Both the position numbers and the translations under genes were made by a program. Below, in pieces: positions 1 through 7,639 of a stretch of 40,951 nucleotides of DNA. Source of the DNA: Fuerstiella sp. (lineage in GTDB: Bacteria > Planctomycetota > Planctomycetia > Planctomycetales > Planctomycetaceae). The DNA lies in contig JAQWLN010000251.1 of the NCBI GenBank assembly GCA_029247265.1, positions 1 to 40,951 on the forward strand. Reading direction: 5' to 3'. The notes beneath the pieces were generated by a model. It did not search any database, was not told where the DNA came from, and saw only the letters and a list, made by a program, of their open reading frames with translations. How positions within the stretch are numbered: the first letter of the stretch is position 1; every line of letters begins with the position of its first letter.

Positions 1-620
1 TATTAATCGTGTTTGTAAGCAGCATTATTCTGCCTTCCTGTAATTCGTCCCGCGCTCTGTGAGAGCAAGTACGGTTCATGATGGTGCGTCGCACACTACC
101 GCGACGCCGACCGGCGAAAGCACCTGCTTCCACCGAATAACCAGGGTCTTCCAGCATCGGAATAAGAGAATTTGAATCCCTTATCCCTATGTCGAAGAAA
201 AATCACCCTTTGGAAAAATGAAGCGGGGTGATTGCTTCACGGGCATGGCTCGAAGAGCGAACCGTCAGCCCATTTTCTGCGAACTTCCGTTATGTCCATA
301 TGACAGATGAAACGTCATTATGGTTCGGGAAGTTTATCCGGTAATTCCATTTTTACAGAACTATTTCCAGGGATTGCCACAAGGCCATGATGCTAAGGGG
401 TTTAGGTGGTCAGCTGTCGCGTGGGAAATATGAGATATTTGATCTGTTCTCGTCTTCGGCGCCAAATCGTTCAAGAATAGGCGAACCGGACAGTTGGCTC
501 ATGTAGCGCGATTCACTCGTCATTGATGGCCTTCGTCGGACAGCTTTGTAACCTGCCCGCATCACCACTTCCTGGTGTTATTGACAGACCGTGTCGTGCA
601 CGACGTTGGAACACACCAAA
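1..620. other. Upstream region without a convincing gene
   Basis: No reading frame here has a recognisable domain or a plausible start with a ribosome binding site. The only structure I can point to is a perfect 8-bp inverted repeat (AATCACCC at 201-208, GGGTGATT at 226-233). The start of the permease gene follows. An ATP-binding subunit would be expected just upstream of such a permease, but I could not recognise one here. Confidence 0.5.
201..233. repeat. 8-bp inverted repeat with 17-nt spacer
   Basis: AATCACCC (201-208) and GGGTGATT (226-233) are perfect reverse complements. The hairpin is followed by GCTTCACGGG rather than a T-run, so it is not a typical intrinsic terminator. It may be chance. 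Confidence 0.3.
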
Positions 621-3600
621 ATGCTCTCGTATGTAATGAACGGCATCTGGCACTATCGACGCATCAACGTTGTTGTGCTGGTTGCTGTTGCAATTTCAAC
701 AGCCGTGATCGGTGGTTCTCTGATCGTCGGCGATTCCGTTCGCTTCAGTCTGCGCCGGATGACGCAGCAGCGTCTGGGGCAGATCACTCATGTGATGCAT
801 GCCCCAAGATTTTTTCGGCAGGCACTTGTCACGGAAATGTCAGATACGGGCGCTGCTGTCGCAAACGCCGAAAGTTCATCAGGTGAGCAAGTTATCGAAA
901 GCAGGCTTCTTGTTCCCGCGATTCTGGTGACCGGTAGTGTTGAAGCAAAGGATGACTCTGGCGGCATTCGTCGTGCGGGATCTGTCACACTGCTGGGTGT
1001 CGATGCATCAGGCTGGCGTTTTCTGGAGAACGGTGGTGTTCCGTCACCGCCGGATGGGAATGTCGTGCTGGGGTTTCGCACGGCTCAGGAGCTGAAGGTC
1101 GTCGAAGGTGACGAAGTTTCGATCTGGGTCGAAGTGCCGGCGTCTGTTCCACGTGACAGCCTGCTGGGTGAACGAGATGATCTGCACGTGGAAATCGTTC
1201 TGACGGTCTCCTCGGTGATTCCTGAAACTATCGGTGCATCTCGATTCGATCTGAATCCCGGGCAACAGCTTCCTTACAACGCATTTCTGCCACTGACAAC
1301 TCTGCAGGAACGTCTCGGACTGTATGCGGTGGAAGCGAGTCCCCGAAACCCGGTGGCGAAATCAGCTAAAGTCAACTGCGTTCTGGCTGGGTATCCGATC
1401 AATGAGTCCTTGCTGGAGAACGTCACACCCGACCAGCGAACACAGTTGGTGTCAGCCGCGGAAAACCTGGCGGACGCAAGCGCCGCAGCAACGGATGAAC
1501 TTGACGAAGTCATTTCGCAGCATCTGACCGTTGCTGATGTGGGACTGACGATTCGAACTGTCCCCGACCGCGGATATTTGACGGCCGAAAGTGAACGGAT
1601 GATTCTGGAAGATCCGCTGACCGATGCCGTGGTGGCCGCGGCAGAAAACCTGGGTCTGAAAACGGCTCCTGCGCTGGTCTATCTAGTCAACGAATTGTCG
1701 GCTGCGGACCGGACCGACGTGGATACAAGATATTCGATGTATTCCATCGTGGCGGGTTTGCCATTCGACACTACTCCTCCGTTCGGTCCGTTTCTGCTGA
1801 TTGATGGGACCGCTCTGGCTGAGTTGGCTGACGATGAAATCGTGCTGTCATCATGGCTTGCTGACGACCTCAACGTATCGACAAATGACAAAGTCAACGC
1901 TGCATGGCATGAAGTCGGTAGCCATGGAGAGCTTCCGGAGGTGGAAAGGACATTCACCGTCAGGGGCATATTTGCAGCCGATAATCCCGCAAGCATCGAC
2001 CGTCATTTGACTCCGCAGGTGGAGGGCATTACCGATGTTGAGTCATTTGGCGACTGGGATCAGCCTTTTGACATGGACATGGATCGCATCACAGAACGAG
2101 ATGACGACTATTGGACAGAGCACCGAGCGACTCCCAAAGCCTTCGTGTCTCTACGAATGGCGGAATCACTTTGGAACAGTCGCTACGGAAAATACACGTC
2201 GACTAGAATTACGACATCCGAGGGAAGTAAAAATCCCACCAGCGAGCAATTGGGCAAGATTGCTGATCGACTGGCATTCGAAATCCCTCGTCAGCTGAAG
2301 CCGGCTGAACTTGGGATGACATTTCGGCCGGTGCGCGCTGAAGGTCTGGAGGCCGCAGTTGGCGCGAATGACTTCACTCAGCTGTTTATTGGCTTCAGCT
2401 TCTTCTTGATTCTGTCAGCCATCATTCTGGCGTCTCTGATGTTTCGCCTTGGGATTCAGCAGCGAGTGAGCCAGTTGGGACTGCTGAATGCTGTTGGTTG
2501 GTCAGAACAGCAGATTCGTCGGCTGTTCATGCTTGAGGGATTGACCGTTTGCATTGCGGGAACGCTGGCCGGAGTCGCGGCAGCCGTGTTCTTTGCGCAA
2601 CTTATGATTCATGGATTGACGACGTGGTGGGTCGGTGCTGTGGGAACTCGATTTCTACAGCTGGACGTCCAACCGGCTCGGCTGGCTGTTGCCGGCATTG
2701 TCTCAGTCACGCTCGCAGGCGTCGTTATTCGGCAGGCGTTGAAATCGTTCCGCGACATACCCATCCGTGAGCAACTGGCGGGAAATGCTCAGGCCGCGGA
2801 AGTGGGGGCGGCACGAAAGTCGCGCTGGTCACGAGTTTCCCGATTCATTGGCCCCGGTTCACTGATCACGGCGATTGCTGTCCCGGCGGCAGTTGTGGCA
2901 GGACTCGTTCCCAACGGTGAAGCTTTTGGCGGGCTGACATGGCAGATCGTTTGTTTTTTCGTGGCCGGATTCGCCTGTCTGACGGCAGGGCTTTCATTGC
3001 TCAGCTCTTCGCTAAGTCGCAGAAGTCAGAAAGATACCACCAGCTCGCCGACCTCCGGTCTGATCGGTCTTTCTCTGGCAAACGCCGCCCGCAGCCCGAT
3101 GCGGAGCCAGCTGACGACGGCACTGATTGCCTTTGCCACGTTTGTTATCGTCGCCGTTGGCGCAGGGCGACGGAATCCGCTGTCCGAGACCCCGGATGTC
3201 AATTCCGGAAACGGTGGGTTTTCGCTCGTCGCGGAATCGGCACAGCCCGTGCTGTTCAGTCTGAACGGCGACGAGGGGCGTACTCGTCTGGGCATTTCCA
3301 CTGATGAATCGGCGCTGCCCCCTGCAGTGAAAATATTTCCATTCGGCATGAAGCCGGGATCCGATGCCAGTTGTGTCAATCTGTATCAGACTCGAATTCC
3401 AACACTGATCGGCGCTACCGATGAGTTTATCGACCGCGGGGGATTTCGGTTCGCCGATACAGCGGGCGAAACTCCCTGGCAACTGCTGAAGGATGAACAT
3501 GAACGTACCGCTGTACCGAATTCAGAAATCACAGTGCCCACGGTTCCCGTCATTGGCGACATGAACACGCTGATGTACAGCTTAAAGAAGGGCATCGGCA

Positions 3601-4259
3601 GCACGATCCTGGTACCCAGCGAATCGGCTCCGGAATATGCGCTGAAAATCGTCGGCATGCTGGACGGCAGCGTGCTTCAGGGCGTGCTGGTCATGACGGA
3701 CACGAATCTGAAACGCGTAGATGCGGATGTTGTCGGAGCAAAATACTTCCTGATTGAAACTCCCGGTGGAGATGCCATGTCGTCAACTTCCACACGGCTG
3801 GAAAGTACTCTGAACGATTATGGGTTTGATGCCGAACCTGTCAGTGAACGCCTGGCAGGTTTTCTTGCCGTACAAAACACGTATCTGTCGACGTTTCAAA
3901 TGCTCGGCGGCCTGGGTCTGCTGGTTGGCACCTTCGGACTGGCCGCCGTCATGATGAGAAATGTGGTCGAACGCCGGCGAGAAATCGCCCTGATGAGGGC
4001 TGTCGGATTCACGACGTTTCGCATTTCGCGACTTGTCCTGTACGAGAACTGTGTGCTGCTGCTGTGGGGCATTCTGCTGGGTTCCGCATCGGCTCTGTTG
4101 GCGATGCTGCCGCATTTGCGATCGACAGGAGCGGGCCTGCCATGGCAGCCACTGTTGATCACTCTGGGCGGAGTCGCAGTTGTTGGTTCTATAGCCGCAA
4201 TGTTCGCCGTACGCGCTGCAGCCGGAGTCTCGATACGGGACAACCTGGCCGCCGAGTAG
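621..4259 (+). CDS. ABC transporter permease, FtsX/MacB type, ~1212 aa
   Basis: Integral inner-membrane permease of the FtsX/MacB superfamily, which usually moves lipoproteins, lipids or peptides using energy from a separate ATPase. A first membrane segment lies at about residues 15-35. A very long extracytoplasmic region follows, then a first FtsX block at about 585-710, with several membrane spans and the cytoplasmic stretch QLGLLNAVGWSEQQIRRLF. More membrane spans lie at about 745-820. There is a second extracytoplasmic part and a final FtsX block (about 1090-1205, with REIALMRAVGF). This two-block, roughly 1200-residue layout matches large planctomycete permeases. I chose ATG at 621, giving MLSYVMNGIWHYRR. 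An in-frame GTG at 591 has no better ribosome binding site and would add ten unlikely residues. No ATPase gene is visible next to it. Confidence 0.9.
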   Translation: MLSYVMNGIWHYRRINVVVLVAVAISTAVIGGSLIVGDSVRFSLRRMTQQRLGQITHVMHAPRFFRQALVTEMSDTGAAVANAESSSGEQVIESRLLVPAILVTGSVEAKDDSGGIRRAGSVTLLGVDASGWRFLENGGVPSPPDGNVVLGFRTAQELKVVEGDEVSIWVEVPASVPRDSLLGERDDLHVEIVLTVSSVIPETIGASRFDLNPGQQLPYNAFLPLTTLQERLGLYAVEASPRNPVAKSAKVNCVLAGYPINESLLENVTPDQRTQLVSAAENLADASAAATDELDEVISQHLTVADVGLTIRTVPDRGYLTAESERMILEDPLTDAVVAAAENLGLKTAPALVYLVNELSAADRTDVDTRYSMYSIVAGLPFDTTPPFGPFLLIDGTALAELADDEIVLSSWLADDLNVSTNDKVNAAWHEVGSHGELPEVERTFTVRGIFAADNPASIDRHLTPQVEGITDVESFGDWDQPFDMDMDRITERDDDYWTEHRATPKAFVSLRMAESLWNSRYGKYTSTRITTSEGSKNPTSEQLGKIADRLAFEIPRQLKPAELGMTFRPVRAEGLEAAVGANDFTQLFIGFSFFLILSAIILASLMFRLGIQQRVSQLGLLNAVGWSEQQIRRLFMLEGLTVCIAGTLAGVAAAVFFAQLMIHGLTTWWVGAVGTRFLQLDVQPARLAVAGIVSVTLAGVVIRQALKSFRDIPIREQLAGNAQAAEVGAARKSRWSRVSRFIGPGSLITAIAVPAAVVAGLVPNGEAFGGLTWQIVCFFVAGFACLTAGLSLLSSSLSRRSQKDTTSSPTSGLIGLSLANAARSPMRSQLTTALIAFATFVIVAVGAGRRNPLSETPDVNSGNGGFSLVAESAQPVLFSLNGDEGRTRLGISTDESALPPAVKIFPFGMKPGSDASCVNLYQTRIPTLIGATDEFIDRGGFRFADTAGETPWQLLKDEHERTAVPNSEITVPTVPVIGDMNTLMYSLKKGIGSTILVPSESAPEYALKIVGMLDGSVLQGVLVMTDTNLKRVDADVVGAKYFLIETPGGDAMSSTSTRLESTLNDYGFDAEPVSERLAGFLAVQNTYLSTFQMLGGLGLLVGTFGLAAVMMRNVVERRREIALMRAVGFTTFRISRLVLYENCVLLLWGILLGSASALLAMLPHLRSTGAGLPWQPLLITLGGVAVVGSIAAMFAVRAAAGVSIRDNLAAE

Positions 4260-4280
4260 GTTGCATTCCGTATTGCGACT

Positions 4281-4513
4281 TCACTCGAGTGGTGTCTTAG
4301 TCCCGGTTTCTGTATCGACCGCCTGTTTGATCGCGCGTGCCCGAAGGCTCTCGTTCTCGCGTTCCAGGTCGGCAACACGGTGACGCTACTGTCCACAGCA
4401 GAAAGGTCAATGGCACTAATGGCGGCAAACAGTGCCAGCAGCATGAATAGCGCCGTTCCGCATCTCAGGAAGGCGCCAGTTCGCTGAATGAACATGTGTC
4501 TGGTTCTTGACAT
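4281..4513 (-). pseudogene. Small membrane-anchored coiled-coil protein, frameshifted
   Basis: Read from ATG 4513, the protein has a short basic N-terminus, a hydrophobic span (FMLLALFAAISAI) and then AVDSSVT. At about 4375-4383 the coding signal moves to another frame, which reads RVADLERENESLRARAIKQ and ends at TGA 4283-4281. That stretch is a classic heptad coiled coil. The total of 233 nt is one base short of a 77-residue gene, so a single lost base explains the break. The layout, one membrane span followed by a coiled coil, resembles septum-initiator (FtsB/FtsL/DivIC-like) proteins. That name is inference, since many small anchors look alike. It is convergent with the permease, with stops 22 nt apart. 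It may be a true pseudogene or a sequencing error. Confidence 0.6.
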
Positions 4514-4516
4514 CAC

Positions 4517-4812
4517 GACAAGTTGTTTTTCGGCTTTGTTGTACGAATCAACTCATGCCTCGTCGCCATGAAGAAATGGACGGCGCATTCAGAGATGCGG
4601 TGCAGGATATGTTACGTGGACCCAGAGCCAGATGTCACATTGAAATCGATGGCTGTGTGATTGAATTATCGCGGTGTCGAGTTCGCCTGATCTCCGGCAA
4701 TAGCGCTGTAGACAGGACAATTCGATTGTCTTCCATCAGCAATTACCACGCCACATACAATACCCGCACAAATCTGCAGGTGCCGTCGCCGTTGGCTTCT
4801 TCAGGCTGGTGC
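4517..4812. other. Gap with no convincing gene
   Basis: A plus-strand frame from ATG 4558 (or 4507) to 4842 could encode about 95 residues including RARCHIEIDGCVIELSR. It has no recognisable domain and overlaps the end of the minus-strand hydrolase remnant, so I do not call it. On the minus strand the hydrolase signal appears to peter out in this region. Confidence 0.4.
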
Positions 4813-5263
4813 TTACAGTCGTACGATGCGGCACCCGGGTGATTCGTTTCCGAGACCGACCAACCTGCTGCCGCCAAAGGCGTGTCCGCTGTGAAAGTAG
4901 ACGACAGCCGGAAAAGAGTCGGCGTTGTCTTTGTTACTGGGGGTGGCATACCACGCTTTCAGGCTCAGATGTCCTGACGTGTACGAGACTTCGCGAACTC
5001 CGACTGGCGGAGCGTCCTTGTCATAATTCGCAGGGGCCCGGGTGTCGCCGAGTCAGTTGCGTGGGGGACTGTTTGCGCAGCTCCATGAACGAAGGACGCT
5101 TCGGCGGCACGACCTGGACATCAGGTGCCGGTTGTTTGCGCGCGTTATCCTGTGAAACCTCGCCACAGCCAATCGCGATCATGCAGAGACACATCAATCC
5201 GCAGCGGGAAAAGGCACATAACCGGGATTTCGGTAACTGGGCCGCGACCATTCTCCACCCCAT
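4813..5263 (-). pseudogene. Lipoprotein alpha/beta-hydrolase fragment, frameshifted and 3'-truncated
   Basis: From ATG 5263 the product starts with a lipoprotein signal (LMCLCMIAIGCGE, lipobox around IAIGC), a Pro-rich linker and SFMELRKQSPTQ. The coding signal then jumps frame near 5050-5075 into GDTRAPANYDKDAPPVGVREVSY and on to FPAVVYFHSGHAFGG, ending at TAA 4815-4813. The second part matches the entry of a dienelactone-hydrolase/S9-peptidase-like fold. A beta strand is followed by the HGGH-type oxyanion loop, here HSGH. The serine, aspartate and histidine of the expected catalytic core would lie further on and are missing. So this is a 5' remnant of a surface esterase or peptidase. The start of DUF1501 lies beyond its 5' side. 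Confidence 0.65.
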
Positions 5264-5269
5264 GTCCGT

Positions 5270-7474
5270 CTACCCGAAAATTGGCATAGGCGTGCCCTCG
5301 CACATCACCAGCGGCCGATCGTCTGTGTCACGGACCTGAAAGTCGGGCCGAATGCCTAATGCGTGGAAGATGGTCGCGTGAATGTCTTCCGGCGTGCAGG
5401 CTGCCTCGACGGGCCGGGACGCGGTCGTGTCCGACTTACCCAATACCATGCCGCCCTGAACCCCTGCTCCGGAAAATAGAACGCTGTAACAATTGGGGAA
5501 GTGATCGCGTCCTGCTGCACCGTTGATCTTCGGCGTCCGTCCGAACTCAGTTAGAAACACGACCAGTGTGTCGTCGATTTTGCCGCTATCAGTGAGATCC
5601 TGAATCAGCGCCGAGGCTGCGCGATCCCATGGCGGCAGCAGATCGTTCTTCAGGCGATTGAAATTGTTGCCGTGCGTATCCCAGTTGTCGCCGGACGCCC
5701 CGTTGAGATCTCCAACGCTCAGATTGACAGTCACCAGTGGTACTCCGGCATCGGTCAGGCGTCTGCCCAGCAGAGTGCTTTGACCGGCCACATGATTACC
5801 GTATAGCTCGCGTGTGACTTTCGCTTCTTTTGAAAGCTCAAAAGCCAGTTTGACGTCCGGTGACAGCAGCATGTTGAGCGCCTGATCCTGCGACGCCTGC
5901 GCACGAAATGCCGCATTCGACGCCAGAGAATTGGGCAAGCCCGCGTTCAGTCCATCCAGCAACTGACTGCGTTCGGCCATCCGACGTTTCGTCACGCCGT
6001 GAAATGCCAGATCCACGGTTCCGGAATTCGGCGAAACTCCCTTGAAGGATGTTCCTGTGCCTGGGTGAACGAACACCGGATCATATTCCAGACCAAGAAA
6101 TCCGCCGAATTGTCCGTTCAGTATTCCTCGATCCGCCAGCGGATACGGAATGCTGATTGTCCGTGGCAAATTAGCCGCCAGGTCTTCAGTGACCTGTTGA
6201 GCGGTAATCTCAGGTTCCCCTGCTTCCTTGTCGATGGGCGGTTCGGGAAGCTCGCCCTCAACTTCATGCAGGAAGACATCCCGCATCGCGATGTCGTCGA
6301 AGAAGGTGGATCCGTCACCATTCAGCATGGCCAGTGTCAAATACTCTGCCTGCGGATGGATGACAGCTTCCAGAATTTGTGAACGGGCATCTCTTCTCAG
6401 AAGTTCACTCAACGCCACCAGCTTTCCGTCCAGCCAGATTCCCGCCTGTCCGACAGCACTGGCATGGACGCCTGGATCACCATTGATTCCGACGCGACAC
6501 GTCAGGATGAACGCCTTGTCGGTTGAGTCGAAATGGAGTTTGCGTAATTCGGCCAGATTCAGCGTGACAAATTTATTGGCGTGGCAACCGAAACCTGCAT
6601 GCGGAGCACTGGGTTCTCCGTCGCCGATCAGGCATAGGTTGCCGGATCGGCCGTGGGTGTCAGAACCCCAGTCGCCAGCCGTGCTGTCACCGACCACCAT
6701 CTGCGAAAAGTCAGCCTGCGGTCCTGTGGTCTGACGCGTTAATGGAATTGACGAGGCAAACGCCTGGCCAATCATTCCAATCAGTTCAACCGTTCCGTTA
6801 TTCGTATAGCCGTCCTGGCGACCAAATGAACCGGTCGGGAAATGTCCGGGACCGAGAACATCGGTGCTCAGGCTGACTTTTCGGATGACGCGAATATTTT
6901 CCCAATCGAACGCCGACTTGTTATGAGCTTCAACGACATCTTCTGGATTAACCCGCTGGACTCGCTTCCTGTTCTGATAGCGTCGGTCCTGCTGCATGGC
7001 GACAGCAACCTGGGCTCCGATGCCCGGCCAGTCTTTGCGCGAAGGAAGTACGGGAGGCGTGACTCCGCCATCCTCTCCGGTGGGCGCATGTCCCGTCAGA
7101 TTCCAATAAGCCGCCTTACGATGGTCCGCTGACCGGTGATGCACGCTGCGAACGACTGCCAGACGATGCATCTGCTTTGCAATCATCGGCAGGTGCTCTG
7201 TGATTTGAACTCCCGGCACAGTGGTGGACACGGGATCAAACTCACCACGAATCTCGCGTCCGGCACCGGGCTTCATATCGAAGGTGTCGAGATGACTCAT
7301 CCCGCCCCAGCAATACATGACAATCACGCTGCGAGCACGCCCGAAGCCGCCACGGTATACGTTCGGCAGATTCAACGCAGATGCAGGCTGTTGCAACAAA
7401 GCAGCGATCGGCGGCGCCGTCACACCCGTGACGCCGAGTCGAAGAAAATCGCGTCGTTGTTGAACAGAGGTCAT
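5270..7474 (-). CDS. DUF1501 protein with large inserted carbohydrate-binding-like domain
   Basis: Tat-exported DUF1501 protein, 734 aa. The N-terminus has QRRDFLRLG followed by a hydrophobic stretch. The DUF1501 core is visible as GGMSHLDTFD (about 58-67), LAVVRSVHHRSADH (105-118) and, near the C-terminus, TEFGRTPKINGAAGRDHFP. The family has a phosphatase/sulfatase-like fold, but no activity is established. Family members are usually about 430-490 aa. This one carries roughly 270 extra residues at about 165-435. Within them, residues 265-405 read as a beta-sandwich of the NPCBM type, with GFGCHANKFVTLNLAELR, CRVGIN, GIWLDGK and FFDDIAMRDV. It lies just downstream of the esterase/SMP-30 gene on the same strand (165-nt gap), so co-transcription is plausible. 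The start at ATG 7474 has no clear Shine-Dalgarno. Confidence 0.9.
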   Translation of the reverse strand: MTSVQQRRDFLRLGVTGVTAPPIAALLQQPASALNLPNVYRGGFGRARSVIVMYCWGGMSHLDTFDMKPGAGREIRGEFDPVSTTVPGVQITEHLPMIAKQMHRLAVVRSVHHRSADHRKAAYWNLTGHAPTGEDGGVTPPVLPSRKDWPGIGAQVAVAMQQDRRYQNRKRVQRVNPEDVVEAHNKSAFDWENIRVIRKVSLSTDVLGPGHFPTGSFGRQDGYTNNGTVELIGMIGQAFASSIPLTRQTTGPQADFSQMVVGDSTAGDWGSDTHGRSGNLCLIGDGEPSAPHAGFGCHANKFVTLNLAELRKLHFDSTDKAFILTCRVGINGDPGVHASAVGQAGIWLDGKLVALSELLRRDARSQILEAVIHPQAEYLTLAMLNGDGSTFFDDIAMRDVFLHEVEGELPEPPIDKEAGEPEITAQQVTEDLAANLPRTISIPYPLADRGILNGQFGGFLGLEYDPVFVHPGTGTSFKGVSPNSGTVDLAFHGVTKRRMAERSQLLDGLNAGLPNSLASNAAFRAQASQDQALNMLLSPDVKLAFELSKEAKVTRELYGNHVAGQSTLLGRRLTDAGVPLVTVNLSVGDLNGASGDNWDTHGNNFNRLKNDLLPPWDRAASALIQDLTDSGKIDDTLVVFLTEFGRTPKINGAAGRDHFPNCYSVLFSGAGVQGGMVLGKSDTTASRPVEAACTPEDIHATIFHALGIRPDFQVRDTDDRPLVMCEGTPMPIFG

Positions 7475-7639
7475 GGGGTTGCAGATGGAAGCAGACGGAT
7501 TGACGAAAGTCTTCGATTATATCTCAGAATGCAGCTGGCAGGCCATGTAAGTCAGGTCTAACGCAAGGGCTACGGCAATCATGTGTCCGTTGAAGATGAG
7601 CGAAAACCAATACTGGAACGCCACAACGCATGATTATTG

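Noticed and set aside
45..85. Sequence GTGAGAGCAAGTACGGTTC resembling the 3' side of a group II intron domain V
   Set aside because: The matching GAGCCGTAC-type 5' strand of domain V is absent, and no intron-encoded reverse transcriptase is nearby.
3896..4280. Extension of the minus-strand small-protein frame far into the permease gene
   Set aside because: The coding signal leaves this frame near 4380 and continues in another frame to a stop at 4281; the extension is antisense to the permease.
4507..4842. Plus-strand open frame of 111 codons
   Set aside because: No domain, no ribosome site and overlap with the hydrolase remnant; kept only as a remark on the gap.
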